A stretch of 64,000 nucleotides of DNA from Bifidobacterium commune (GTDB lineage Bacteria > Actinomycetota > Actinomycetes > Actinomycetales > Bifidobacteriaceae), in NCBI RefSeq assembly GCF_900094885.1, contig NZ_FMBL01000002.1, forward strand, positions 62,001 to 126,000, in the 5' to 3' direction. How positions within the stretch are numbered: position 1 is the first letter of the stretch; every line of letters begins with the position of its first letter. Shown here piece by piece: positions 8,532 to 17,133 of this stretch. The notes under the pieces were generated by a model. It was not told where the DNA came from. It did no database searches and saw only the letters and a list, made by a program, of their open reading frames with translations. Made by a program: the position numbers and the translations under genes.

Positions 8532-9671
8532 TCAAGCACTCAGCCGAGCAACCACTTCACGAATCGCTTCGTCGGTCGCCGTCGAGGAGAACCGCAAGCT
8601 GGAAGGATCACCGTAGAATTCGCCCGGACTGGCAATAATGCCCAAGCGTGCCAAATCAGCCATATCATTCCAGCAATCACCGCTTTTGGCACGTACCCAC
8701 ACATAGAGCGCTCCTTGGGGCATGCGGGCATCGTAACCATACACACGCAGGCCATCGACCAGCATGTGCAGGCGCCTACCGTAACGAGCACGCTGAACGG
8801 CAACGGCATCACCATCACGCAATGCCGCAACCATCGCAGCCTGAACCGGACCCGGAACAATCTGCCCGATTTGCTTGCGATAAACGGTCATCGGGCGCAC
8901 AATGTCGCAATCGCCGGCGATAAGTGCAGTACGATAGCCGGCCATGTTGGACTGTTTGCTCATCGAATACAGCACAAGAATGCCTTTGGCGCCGCCATCA
9001 CACACATCCGGCTGCAGCATGCAGGGGGCCGCAGGTGCATGGGAGACATCCGCATCCTGCGGCCAGGTAAGCAAACCGTAACATTCGTCAGAAAGCACAA
9101 CGGCACCAATCTCACGGGCCGCAGCGACTATGCCTCGCATTTGTTCGGATGAAAGTACATCACCAGTAGGGTTGCTCGGGGAATTAACCCAGATCGCCCT
9201 CACACCAGCAATGGAACGCCATGAATCAACATCGGCAACGTCCTTCACCTTCAGTACCTCGGCACCAGCCAACTGCGTCCCGATTTCGTAGGTCGGATAG
9301 GAAATCTCGGGCTGCACGACGATATCACCGGGACCGAGATGCAGCAACGAGACCATAAGTGCCACTGCTTCCTTCGACCCCACAGTTGGCACAAAATCAG
9401 CACCGATGGCGTTGAAATCAACTCCGTAATGAAGCTGGAACCATTCGGGCACGGCCGCACGCAACTCTTCGGTACCGGCAACTGAAGGATAGCCGTGGGC
9501 ATTCGCACTGTCCGAGGAACCCGCGAGCGCCTGCCGTATATCGTCCGGCACCGGATCAACCGGCGAACCGACTGACAAGTCAATCATACCTCCGGGCACC
9601 GCCTGAGCAGAGGCCCTGTATGACGCTACACGGCTCCAATCGTACGGTGAATCAAACCTGTAAAAACCCAT
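8532..9671 (-). CDS. dapC: Succinyldiaminopimelate transaminase, DapC-type
   Basis: Fold-type I PLP aminotransferase of 379 residues. The substrate-binding N-terminus is MIDLSVGSPVDPVPDDI. PLP contacts include NSPSNPTGDVLS (~164-175) and DECYGLL, and the Schiff-base lysine is in YSMSKQSNMAGYR (~235-247). It probably transfers the amino group from glutamate in the succinylase branch of lysine/diaminopimelate synthesis. The assignment rests on its position next to fdxC, the conserved actinobacterial fdxC-dapC pair. Sequence alone would also fit a generic class I/II aminotransferase. It lies about 95 bp downstream of fdxC on the same strand. Confidence 0.85.
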   Translation of the reverse strand: MGFYRFDSPYDWSRVASYRASAQAVPGGMIDLSVGSPVDPVPDDIRQALAGSSDSANAHGYPSVAGTEELRAAVPEWFQLHYGVDFNAIGADFVPTVGSKEAVALMVSLLHLGPGDIVVQPEISYPTYEIGTQLAGAEVLKVKDVADVDSWRSIAGVRAIWVNSPSNPTGDVLSSEQMRGIVAAAREIGAVVLSDECYGLLTWPQDADVSHAPAAPCMLQPDVCDGGAKGILVLYSMSKQSNMAGYRTALIAGDCDIVRPMTVYRKQIGQIVPGPVQAAMVAALRDGDAVAVQRARYGRRLHMLVDGLRVYGYDARMPQGALYVWVRAKSGDCWNDMADLARLGIIASPGEFYGDPSSLRFSSTATDEAIREVVARLSA

Positions 9672-9766
9672 CTGACGCCGCCCTTCACGTCGTTACCATC
9701 AAAGACTACCTACTCGCGATCATACTGATGAGTTCGCCGAACGATATTGATCTGCACCTTTAGCAA

Positions 9767-10084
9767 TCAGACTTGCGGCGGGAGTGCGGCGATGCGCCCC
9801 TCGTCCTTGCCGGAGGGACCAGCGACCTGAGCTCCACCCAAATCGCCGAGATCGTTGAAATAGGTGACAGCGGCATCCTTGTACCAAGCCCACTCGTCCG
9901 GCACATCATCCTCATAGAAAATCGCCTCGGTGGGACATACGGGTTCACAGGCTCCGCAATCGACGCACTCGTTGGGATTGATGTAAAGGGTGCGGTTGCC
10001 CTCATAGATGCAGTCCACCGGACACTCGTCAACACAAGCCTTGTCTTTGACGTCGATGCAAGGTTGGGCAATCACATAAGCCAT
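9767..10084 (-). CDS. fdxC: 7Fe ferredoxin
   Basis: A 105-residue seven-iron ferredoxin that carries one [3Fe-4S] and one [4Fe-4S] cluster for low-potential electron transfer. The cysteine pattern is C-x7-C-x3-CP in the N-terminal part (KACVDECPVDCI) and CxxCxxCxxxCP in DCGACEPVCPTEAI. The start is the ATG at 10084 reading MAYVIAQPC, with AAAGGAG eight bases upstream; an in-frame ATG at 10117 is less likely. It is the upstream partner of dapC. Confidence 0.94.
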   Translation of the reverse strand: MAYVIAQPCIDVKDKACVDECPVDCIYEGNRTLYINPNECVDCGACEPVCPTEAIFYEDDVPDEWAWYKDAAVTYFNDLGDLGGAQVAGPSGKDEGRIAALPPQV

Positions 10085-10187
10085 TGAACAATCTCCTTTA
10101 CTGCCCGTATTCTGCATTCAGGGTACGCGGGAGCAACGACGATATGGTCCCATCGCTTGGACATCCGCCTTCACTCGGCAAACGCCC

Positions 10188-11717
10188 TTATTCTTTGGAA
10201 TCTCCCTGTTCTCTTCTGACTTGAGCAAGATTGGCATCAAGCTCACCAGCACCAAGCAGCGAGTGTTTGTAGGAGTATCCAAAGTAGATGCAGAATCCAA
10301 GAAGCAGCCAGATAACGAAGCGAATCCAGGTAAGCATCGAAAGGTTAAGCATCAGCCACAGGTTCGCAATGGCAATGAGAATTGGCACCCACGGACTGCC
10401 CGGAATCTTGAAGGCACGCGGCAGGTCAGGACGCTTCCAGCGCATGATCGGAATCGAAATCGCCACCAACGCGAACGCAGAAAGCGTGCCGATGTTGACC
10501 ATATCGGCGAGAATCGAGACATCGAAGCAACACGATATCACGGCAAAAAGAACACCCACGCCGATTTGGAGTTTCGCTGGTGTGCCATGTTTGCCGACCT
10601 TGGAAAAGCCGCGCGGCAGCAAGCCGTCACGGCTTATCGCGAAGACAACGCGTGTAAGCCCAAGCAGCAGAACCATGACCACCGTAGTCAGCCCGATCAC
10701 GATGGCGAACGAGATGATTTTGGCCGCCCAAGTGGCGCCCACAAGCTCGAAACCGGTGGACAGCGACGGGTTTTTGACACGTGCGAGATCTTTGTAAGAG
10801 ACCATACCGGTGGTGACAACGGCCACAAGCATGTACATGACAATGACGAGAAGCATGCCCATGCCGATACCCAACGGTACGTTGCGTTTCGGATCCTTGG
10901 CTTCTTCGCTGGCCGTAGCCACCACGTCAAACCCGAGGAATGAGAAAAGCACCAAAGCAGCGCCGGAGATGATGCCGGAAACACCATAAACCGTCGGCTG
11001 CTGTCCGGTGATCCACTGCAGGAACGGTTGGGTCATCACACCGCCGGAAGCATCGCCCATCACTGAACTTGCCGGCTGGGAAGGCGGGATGAACGGAGTG
11101 AAATTCGACGGCTTGATATAAAAGAAACCGACCACGACGACAAAGATGACGATGCCGACCTTGAGAATCGTGAACGCACCGTCGACCTGTGCCGAAATCT
11201 TGGTGCCCAAAACTAGCAGGGCGGTGAAGAACGTGATGACGATCAGCGGCGCCCAATCGAAGACAAACGAGCCGATTGGTACTTCCGTACTCGAATGGAC
11301 ACCCATCAAACGCAGGAAATCATTGAGATACACACTCCAATATTTGGAGATCACCGAACCTGCCATAAGCATCTCGAGAATCAGATCCCATCCGATGACC
11401 CACGCGATCACTTCACCTACCGTCGTGTAGGTAAACGTGTATGCCGATCCCGCGGCGGGAATCATCGAAGCAAACTCCGCGTAGCACATCATCGCACCTG
11501 CACAGACAATGCCGGCAATCAGGAAGCTGAGAATCGCTGCAGGGCCAGCATGAAAAGCAGCCGCTTGGGCACCGATTGAGAAAATGCCGGCCCCGACGGC
11601 GACAGCCACACCCATAACCGCCAGATCCCACGCACCCAGATTGCGCACGAGCTTACGATCACCGGTTGTCGTCTCGGCCAGCGCCTGCTCCACCGACTTG
11701 GTCCTGAACAAATTCAT
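10188..11717 (-). CDS. APC-superfamily amino-acid permease (CAT type)
   Basis: A 509-residue permease with about 12 membrane helices. It begins MNLFRTKSVEQALAETT, the N-terminal style of cationic amino-acid transporter relatives, followed by GAWDLAVMGVAVAVGAGIFSIG (~26-47) with the unwound GAGIF substrate motif of helix 1. SFLGFDVVATASEEAKDPKRN (~280-300) is the second APC signature. The start is the ATG at 11717, with AGAAGGG 13 bases upstream; the frame is open to 11834 but would overlap murB. Substrate cannot be set from sequence; a cationic or branched amino acid is plausible. The murB stop lies 114 bp upstream. Confidence 0.9.
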   Translation of the reverse strand: MNLFRTKSVEQALAETTTGDRKLVRNLGAWDLAVMGVAVAVGAGIFSIGAQAAAFHAGPAAILSFLIAGIVCAGAMMCYAEFASMIPAAGSAYTFTYTTVGEVIAWVIGWDLILEMLMAGSVISKYWSVYLNDFLRLMGVHSSTEVPIGSFVFDWAPLIVITFFTALLVLGTKISAQVDGAFTILKVGIVIFVVVVGFFYIKPSNFTPFIPPSQPASSVMGDASGGVMTQPFLQWITGQQPTVYGVSGIISGAALVLFSFLGFDVVATASEEAKDPKRNVPLGIGMGMLLVIVMYMLVAVVTTGMVSYKDLARVKNPSLSTGFELVGATWAAKIISFAIVIGLTTVVMVLLLGLTRVVFAISRDGLLPRGFSKVGKHGTPAKLQIGVGVLFAVISCCFDVSILADMVNIGTLSAFALVAISIPIMRWKRPDLPRAFKIPGSPWVPILIAIANLWLMLNLSMLTWIRFVIWLLLGFCIYFGYSYKHSLLGAGELDANLAQVRREQGDSKE

Positions 11718-11830
11718 TGGATTATTGCGCCCTTCTGTGCTTTTCCATATACAACTGTCATAAAACCCGCTCCGCATGAAGAAGCTCGGGGTGTGCCCGT
11801 TTGACTGCGACCATGAATCTAACCGCGCAT

Positions 11831-13087
11831 TCACTGCAGCGTCATGCCGACGACTACGGGCTCGGGAACCAGCCTGACGCCAAACGTCGCCTCAACACCT
11901 TCCTGAATGACTTGGGCCAGCTGCACGATGTCATCCGCCGTCGCCCCTCCGCGGTTGGTCAGCGCCAGCGTATGCAGGGAGGAAAGTCCGGCATGGGCGT
12001 TTTCGCGAATTTTGTAGCCTTTGGCAAAGCCGGCATGATCAATCAACCAGGCGGCCGAGGTCTTGATGCCTCTGCTGCCATCCGATCGCACTGCGTCAAA
12101 CTGCGGGGCATCGGCAGGGAGCTTCGCAGCCTGATGTTCGTCAAGAATCGGATTCATGAAGAAGCTGCCGCAGCTGTGTCGATCGTAGTCGGCATCGGCC
12201 GTCATGTCAGCGTCGATCGCCTGCGCGACATTGCGATCATCCTTGCATCCAAGCATCCACGGTGATGCATAGCGCCGGGCATCTTCCAGCATTCCTTTGG
12301 CAGCACGGACCTGCAACACGGCACGACGGATCTCAGCAATGGGCATCGTGGCACCAACGTCAACACCAAAGGCCTTGGCCAACTGACCAAATGCAACCTC
12401 GCCGCAATCGCTGCGATGCAACCTAAACGTCACGGAAAGCACCACATAACGCGGTGTGGGGAAATAATGATCGGCCGGCATAGCGGGATCTTTATACATG
12501 GTGGATTTCAGCGCCGAATTGCGGTACCCGAAGCGCATATCGTCTCGCGAAAGTTCACAGATCACGCCGGCTTCCCGATCGAATGCGCACACCGAAACGA
12601 CTGTCGATGCAACTTCCTGACCGTACGCACCAATGTTTTGAACAACCGAAGCGCCCACAGTGCCGGGAACGCCGGAAAGACCCTCAACTCCGGAAAAACC
12701 GGACTCCACACAGAACACAACGAAGTCATCCCAGTTCACACCGGCCTCAGCCACTATTTCAACGTCGCCATTCTCGCCGAATTTCGATGACTTCGCGCCA
12801 CACACCACAATCGAACGCCTGCCATCACGGATAACAACCCCATGGAACGGCTCATCGCCGGCCAAAAGGTTCGACCCTCCTCCAATGGTCAACAACGGGA
12901 GCTTAGCCGCATCAGCGTCACGAACAGCGGAAACAAAAGCTTCTTCCGTTTCAGGCTCGATAAACCTGTCAACCGGGCCACCCACGGCGATAGTGGTCAA
13001 ATCAGCCAACATCGGGGTACCGGCACCAGTATCGGTACCGGACCGAGGTACAGCCGAAGAATTAGCCGAGCCGAAAGAATCTCTCAT
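11831..13087 (-). CDS. murB: UDP-N-acetylenolpyruvoylglucosamine reductase
   Basis: FAD-dependent reductase, 418 residues, making UDP-MurNAc for peptidoglycan. The FAD-binding half shows TTIAVGGPVDRFIEP and GGGSNLLAGDEPFHGVVI. EGLSGVPGTVGASVVQNIGAYGQE is the pyrophosphate/substrate region. RFGYRNSALK and SCGSFFMNPIL carry the conserved Arg and proton-donor Ser. The GGATADDIVQL C-terminal part resembles type I MurB. The start at 13087 has AAGGGG eight bases upstream; an ATG seven codons earlier is weaker. It lies downstream of rpmG and upstream of the permease. Confidence 0.95.
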   Translation of the reverse strand: MRDSFGSANSSAVPRSGTDTGAGTPMLADLTTIAVGGPVDRFIEPETEEAFVSAVRDADAAKLPLLTIGGGSNLLAGDEPFHGVVIRDGRRSIVVCGAKSSKFGENGDVEIVAEAGVNWDDFVVFCVESGFSGVEGLSGVPGTVGASVVQNIGAYGQEVASTVVSVCAFDREAGVICELSRDDMRFGYRNSALKSTMYKDPAMPADHYFPTPRYVVLSVTFRLHRSDCGEVAFGQLAKAFGVDVGATMPIAEIRRAVLQVRAAKGMLEDARRYASPWMLGCKDDRNVAQAIDADMTADADYDRHSCGSFFMNPILDEHQAAKLPADAPQFDAVRSDGSRGIKTSAAWLIDHAGFAKGYKIRENAHAGLSSLHTLALTNRGGATADDIVQLAQVIQEGVEATFGVRLVPEPVVVGMTLQ

Positions 13088-13277
13088 GTAACTTACCCCT
13101 TGCCACATTTAGCGTTGCTGCGTCATTTCTGAAAGCAATAAACATGGTAGCGCGTAAACCATTCGAACCCTCGCGAGGTGCGCCCAATCTTCGCGCAATC
13201 GCTAAAACCGGTACCATCACGGTCGGGTTGCAGACCAATCGGCCGGAGGTCCACAACGTCCGCATCTGTCCGGATAC

Positions 13278-13304
13278 AAAAAAGGCCCGACCGAAGTCAG
13301 GCCT
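13278..13304 (-). terminator. Terminator of the tRNA-rpmG transcript
   Basis: Stem 13283-13291 with 13296-13304 (one mismatch) is closed by a UUCG tetraloop on the minus strand and followed by TTTTTT. It lies 16 bp after the rpmG stop. Confidence 0.88.
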
Positions 13305-13319
13305 TGCGACTGTTAAGAC

Positions 13320-13490
13320 TCAACGGGTCTCGCGGTGCAGGGTTTCCTTGCCGCAACGAGAGCAGAACTTGTTGAGTTCAAGACGATCAGGAGTGTTGCG
13401 ACGGTTCTTGGTCGTAATGTAGTTACGCTCCTTGCACACCGTGCATGCCAGCGTGATGCCCGGACGGACTGCGGCGCTTTTGCTTGCCAT
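13320..13490 (-). CDS. rpmG: 50S ribosomal protein L33
   Basis: A 56-residue zinc-type L33. It begins [20 protein letters not shown] and carries two CxxC knuckles (CTVC at residues 16-19, CSRC at 43-46), which bind a structural zinc, and [17 protein letters not shown] between them. The ATG at 13490 has GAAGGTGAACCA upstream as the SD. It follows tRNA-Met by about 50 bp and ends at a strong terminator, so it is probably co-transcribed with the three tRNAs, a common actinobacterial order. Confidence 0.96.
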   Translation of the reverse strand: MASKSAAVRPGITLACTVCKERNYITTKNRRNTPDRLELNKFCSRCGKETLHRETR

Positions 13491-13539
13491 TGGTTCACCT
13501 TCTGCGTGTTGTTCTTTACCGACTTCTGCCGATAGTTTG

Positions 13540-13613
13540 TAGCGGGAAAGAGACTCGAACTCTTGACCTTACGATTATGAGTCGTACGCTCTAGCCAGCT
13601 GAGCTATCCCGCC
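13540..13613 (-). tRNA. tRNA-Met (CAT anticodon)
   Basis: A 74-nt cloverleaf on the minus strand. The acceptor GGCGGGA pairs with TCCCGCT, with G1-U72 and discriminator A. The D-loop is AGCTCAGCTGGCTAGAGC. The anticodon stem TACGA/TCGTA encloses CAT, and the T-loop is TTCGAGT. Normal pairing at position 1-72 argues against initiator tRNA. Elongator Met is most likely; an Ile2 tRNA (modified CAT) cannot be excluded by eye. CCA is not encoded. Confidence 0.92.
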
Positions 13614-13617
13614 AGAG

Positions 13618-13689
<72 letters not shown>

Positions 13690-13690
13690 G

Positions 13691-13772
13691 TGGCGGATAG
13701 TGGATTCGAACCACTGAAGCTATTAGCGGCTGATTTACAGTCAGCTCCCTTTGACCGCTTGGGAAATCCGCC
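13691..13772 (-). tRNA. tRNA-Tyr (GTA anticodon)
   Basis: An 82-nt class II tRNA on the minus strand. The acceptor GGCGGAT pairs perfectly with ATCCGCC, discriminator A. The anticodon stem GCTGA/TCAGC surrounds the loop with GTA, followed by a long variable arm and the T-loop TTCGAAT. It is the first gene of the tyr-thr-met-rpmG transcript, which begins in the gene-free 194 bp up to the aminotransferase stop. Confidence 0.94.
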
Positions 13773-13966
13773 ATTGCTCACTCACCGGTCCAAAACTTGG
13801 CCCCTTAAGCAGGCAACTTGACTATGATGCCATAAACTACAGACTGATGCAAACTCGCGACACGCCAAGAGGGCCAAATTTCACTTGAGCCATCAGACCA
13901 AACACCATCCCACCGGGGCATAAAATAGGCGGAATACGAACAGATCAAGCAATCAGCAGTGCCGGC

Positions 13967-15049
13967 TTAGACGATGCCGTCATCCTTGACCTTTTTGCAG
14001 GTCTCGATCACCTTGGTGTTCGCTTCGACTTCACCGATTGAAATTCGAATACCCTCCCCTTCAAAGACTCGGACGGAAAGGCCCTCGTCCGTAAAGCGGG
14101 CCGCGGCGTCTGCGGTCTTAGCGCCAAGAGGGAGCCAGAAGAAGTTTGCATAGGGCCTTGGGAACTGCCAGCCCTGAGCATCAAGGGCAGTGACGATGCG
14201 ATCACGCTCTTCAATCAGCGCTTGCACGCGCTCCTGTAGCTCGGCATCGGCCTCAAGGGAAGCCAGAGCGGCGATCTGCGCGGATTGGGTGACACCGAAC
14301 GGGAGCGACAGCTTGCGCATGTCGGCAATGACCTCGGACGGGCCGATGCCGAAACCGATGCGCAGACCGGCCAGACCGTACGCTTTCGAGAAGGTATGTG
14401 CAATGACGATATTCGGATATTCGCGATAGAGCCGCATCGCGACACTGGTCTCCGGATCGGTATTGAAGTGGACGTATGCCTCGTCAAAAAGCACAATTAC
14501 GTCACTGGGGACGGCTTCCATCAGGCGCCGAGCTTCGTCGTCGCGTACCGACACGGACGTTGGGTTATTCGGGTTGTTCACGATGATCAGGCGGGTCTTG
14601 TCATTGATCGCCGCAATCATGGCGTCAAAATCATGACCTCCGTCAAGCCGATTGGAAATCTGCACGCTGGCGGCACCCGAACCGGAAACAATGATCGGAT
14701 ACGCTTCAAAGCTACGCCACGGATACACCACCTCATCACCGGGGCCCGCCAACAGATTGACCAGCTGAGTGATCACCTCGGTGGAACCGCAGCCGAGTAC
14801 GACGTTTTCCGAATCGACCCCGTAGTCCTTCGCCAGACGCTCTACAACCTTCCAGCCACCCATATCCGGATAACGGTTGATGCAATCCAATGCATGATCC
14901 TTAATGGCCTTTTGCACACTAGGCAACGGTGGGTATGGATTCTCATTGCTTGAAAGCTTGAAGGCCCGCCGATTGGCACCTTTGGGAGCCGACTTGCCTT
15001 GTTTGTACGCGGGAATGCTGTCTACGACACTGCGATGTTTGAAAGCCAT
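13967..15049 (-). CDS. HisC-like / aromatic amino-acid aminotransferase
   Basis: Fold-type I PLP enzyme, 360 residues from ATG 15049. It begins near FKLSSNENPYPPLPSV and shows INRYPDMGGWKVVERLA, NPNNPTSVSV (~157-166), FDEAYVHF (~193-200) and the Schiff-base lysine in HTFSKAYGLAGLR (~222-234). The family includes histidinol-phosphate aminotransferase and the actinobacterial Pat aromatic aminotransferase. No other his genes are nearby, so Pat (final step of Phe/Tyr synthesis) is at least as likely. The frame extends upstream to 15142 without family features. There is no SD; TACAAT lies six bases before the ATG, suggesting a leaderless mRNA. Confidence 0.88.
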   Translation of the reverse strand: MAFKHRSVVDSIPAYKQGKSAPKGANRRAFKLSSNENPYPPLPSVQKAIKDHALDCINRYPDMGGWKVVERLAKDYGVDSENVVLGCGSTEVITQLVNLLAGPGDEVVYPWRSFEAYPIIVSGSGAASVQISNRLDGGHDFDAMIAAINDKTRLIIVNNPNNPTSVSVRDDEARRLMEAVPSDVIVLFDEAYVHFNTDPETSVAMRLYREYPNIVIAHTFSKAYGLAGLRIGFGIGPSEVIADMRKLSLPFGVTQSAQIAALASLEADAELQERVQALIEERDRIVTALDAQGWQFPRPYANFFWLPLGAKTADAAARFTDEGLSVRVFEGEGIRISIGEVEANTKVIETCKKVKDDGIV

Positions 15050-15061
15050 AATCGAATTGTA
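15050..15061 (-). promoter_or_regulatory. -10 box for a leaderless aminotransferase mRNA
   Basis: TACAAT (15056-15061, minus strand) is separated from the ATG at 15049 by six bases and no ribosome binding site is visible. The arrangement is the same as at dinB. Confidence 0.45.
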
Positions 15062-15104
15062 AGCCGCGTTATCGAATATCGCACGTCGTGCCCATCTACA
15101 AACA

Positions 15105-15142
15105 ATGAGGCGCCTCGACCGTTCGCGGCCGAGACGCCTCAT
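15105..15142. terminator. Terminator after groES
   Basis: 17-nt arms (15105-15121 and 15126-15142) with a few mismatches around a TTCG tetraloop; the outer eight pairs (ATGAGGCG/CGCCTCAT) are perfect. It sits between groES and the aminotransferase promoter. The minus-strand tail reads TGTTTGT, so it probably ends the groES transcript and isolates the next gene. Confidence 0.75.
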
Positions 15143-15165
15143 ACAAAACTGCTGAGACAGCGCTA

Positions 15166-15459
15166 TCAGTTCAGAATCGCAAGCACATCACGTGCGCCTA
15201 CGATGAGATAATCCTCGCCCTGATAGTGCACATCGGTGCCGCCGTACTTGGAGTAAAGCACCTTGTCTCCGACCTTGACATCCATCGGGATGCGGTTGCC
15301 GTTGTCATCGCGACGGCCGGGGCCAACAGCCAGGACTTCGCCCTGCTGCGGCTTTTCCTTGGCGTTGTCCGGAATGTAAAGACCAGACGTCGTCTGCGTT
15401 TCTGCTTCGGCTTGTTTGACAATAATCTTGTCTTCCAACGGTGTAAGTGAGATCGACAC
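15166..15459 (-). CDS. groES: GroES co-chaperonin
   Basis: The 10-kDa lid of the GroEL chaperonin, 97 residues, beginning [15 protein letters not shown] with the mobile-loop region [29 protein letters not shown] and ending [15 protein letters not shown]. The start is GTG at 15459 with an excellent GAGGAGG seven bases upstream; the frame continues to 15510 but without family sequence. It stands alone (no groEL beside it), as is common in actinobacteria. A perfect CIRCE element 121 bp upstream predicts HrcA repression and heat induction. Confidence 0.96.
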   Translation of the reverse strand: MSISLTPLEDKIIVKQAEAETQTTSGLYIPDNAKEKPQQGEVLAVGPGRRDDNGNRIPMDVKVGDKVLYSKYGGTDVHYQGEDYLIVGARDVLAILN

Positions 15460-15580
15460 TGTGGACCTCCTCTTTCTGTATGAGAGTTTCTTTTCCTCGC
15501 GCGAGGACACCGCTTTCAGAGGCTGACGATCACTTTCGGCACCGTCCCTTTGCGCTTACCCAACTATCGTAGCGCGAAAA

Positions 15581-15607
15581 TTAGCACTCTGCCAACCTGA
15601 GTGCTAA
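15581..15607. promoter_or_regulatory. CIRCE operator (HrcA binding site)
   Basis: TTAGCACTC-N9-GAGTGCTAA, an exact match to the consensus inverted repeat bound by the HrcA heat-shock repressor. It lies upstream of groES on the minus strand and 67 bp beyond the stop of the neighbouring membrane-protein gene. Confidence 0.95.
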
Positions 15608-15674
15608 CGCTCTGAGTGAAACCTTCACATTTTGAAAATAATGACTTCACTTTGAGAAGACACGCCGAGCCGAA

Positions 15675-17078
15675 TCAGACGTTACGGCGTTCGAAAATCT
15701 TCTCCAAACCGGTCCCCAAGGAATCGGAGGAAACAGCAGGAGCTTCAGTATCAGCGGACAACTCAGAGGCATGGAACGTTTCGGAATCGCCGGCATAGTC
15801 GCGCGATTCAACGGTTTCGCTATCGCCGTTACCGACGGCTACCTTGGCATGACTGCGCTCGTTTGACTTTGTCGCAATCCCGAAAGCATCAGCTGCCTTG
15901 GTCTGCCCTTGCTTGGCGGAAACGGGCTGACTGTCATCCTTCGTTTTAGCCTTGGCTTTTGCCACCTGGCGAGTGGACTTGATTTCAAGACTCTTCGGTT
16001 CTTCGCTCTTGACTTCGGCACCATTACGCGGCGAACCCAAAGAGAACGAAATAAGATCCTGATTCGGCACCAAATCCACAAGGTCCAGGGCGGGTGCAGG
16101 ATGAACCTGCTGCAGCTCATACGTTGCATCCGACGGCTCTGCAACTGACGTCTCAGCCCTTGCCTTCGTTTCCGAAACGGAACCAGCACGATGCGCATCC
16201 TTGCGGACCTTGGAATCACGGTTAGACTGCTCCATGGGACGATGCCGGGTGGCGGATTGCGTCTGAAACTTCTCAGCGGTCGCATTCGGTACAGAAGCCG
16301 ACGTCACTGAATCCTTATCTGCACCCCCATCCGAAGATTGCACTTCGGCAGAGGTGTTCTTACGGTTCTGCCCAGACTGACGGTTCGCACGCAGCTGCAT
16401 GATACGTTCTTTTTCCATCTTGGCCGCGCGCAAAGCCTGCTCGATCTCATGCTGCTCCATCGTACCCGTCGGCTCCCCATCTTCGGAAACCGCCTCGGCA
16501 CGATTGTTCGCAGCCTTATCATTACGCTTACGCATTTCACCCGACCGATGCTTGGCCTCGGCCTTACGCCTTGCACACAAGTTACGCTCCCACGAGCGGG
16601 CATGGCTGGCGGCACGCACGCCGCACACCAAAACAACGACCAACACTGCCGCAGGAATCAACACGAAAAGTGCACTGAACCCCAGAACAAACGAAAGAAC
16701 GAAAACAGCGACCGTAATGACCAACAACGAAACGGAAATAACAGACCGACGACGAGCGGCTTCGCGGCGCAACCGACGGATACGTGCAATCTCTGCCTGT
16801 TCTTTGTCGGATGTCGCAGATTGCGCGACCAATGCGGGCTTTACCGCGACATTTGCCTGTTCCGAGCGCACGAGCTCCCCTTCCGACAAAAGGTGTCGAT
16901 TATCGCAGAACCCTGTACCGCTGTTCGCATCAACCAGATGCAAAGAAGGCGAATACTTGTCCTCTCGATGCTCGACTACCCTGTTCATGCTTTCCACCGT
17001 ACGGCGTGGCAGCCAGCCAAGTACAAGAATTGCGAGAATGACCAGTAGCACAACACCGCTCAACCACGCATAATCCAT
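15675..17078 (-). CDS. Membrane protein with long acidic/basic cytoplasmic tail
   Basis: 467 residues from ATG 17078. An N-terminal membrane segment (LSGVVLLVILAILVLGWL, ~5-22) is followed by a ~100-residue hydrophilic part. A hydrophobic hairpin (ISVSLLVITVAVFVLSFVL and ALFVLIPAAVLVVVLVCGV, ~112-150) comes next, then a ~310-residue charged, low-complexity tail rich in Glu, Lys, Ala and Ser. No catalytic motif is seen. It follows a RimJ-like acetyltransferase on the same strand. A membrane protein in the same place next to rimJ is known in corynebacteria and mycobacteria, where it belongs to a division complex (Glp receptor), but homology here is only suggested by topology and neighbourhood. 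TATTCT seven bases before the ATG may be a leaderless -10 box. Confidence 0.7.
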   Translation of the reverse strand: MDYAWLSGVVLLVILAILVLGWLPRRTVESMNRVVEHREDKYSPSLHLVDANSGTGFCDNRHLLSEGELVRSEQANVAVKPALVAQSATSDKEQAEIARIRRLRREAARRRSVISVSLLVITVAVFVLSFVLGFSALFVLIPAAVLVVVLVCGVRAASHARSWERNLCARRKAEAKHRSGEMRKRNDKAANNRAEAVSEDGEPTGTMEQHEIEQALRAAKMEKERIMQLRANRQSGQNRKNTSAEVQSSDGGADKDSVTSASVPNATAEKFQTQSATRHRPMEQSNRDSKVRKDAHRAGSVSETKARAETSVAEPSDATYELQQVHPAPALDLVDLVPNQDLISFSLGSPRNGAEVKSEEPKSLEIKSTRQVAKAKAKTKDDSQPVSAKQGQTKAADAFGIATKSNERSHAKVAVGNGDSETVESRDYAGDSETFHASELSADTEAPAVSSDSLGTGLEKIFERRNV

Positions 17079-17133
17079 ACAATCAAGAATAGATAGAGTT
17101 AATGACTTTTTACACACGTGTAGTTTGGGCGTG

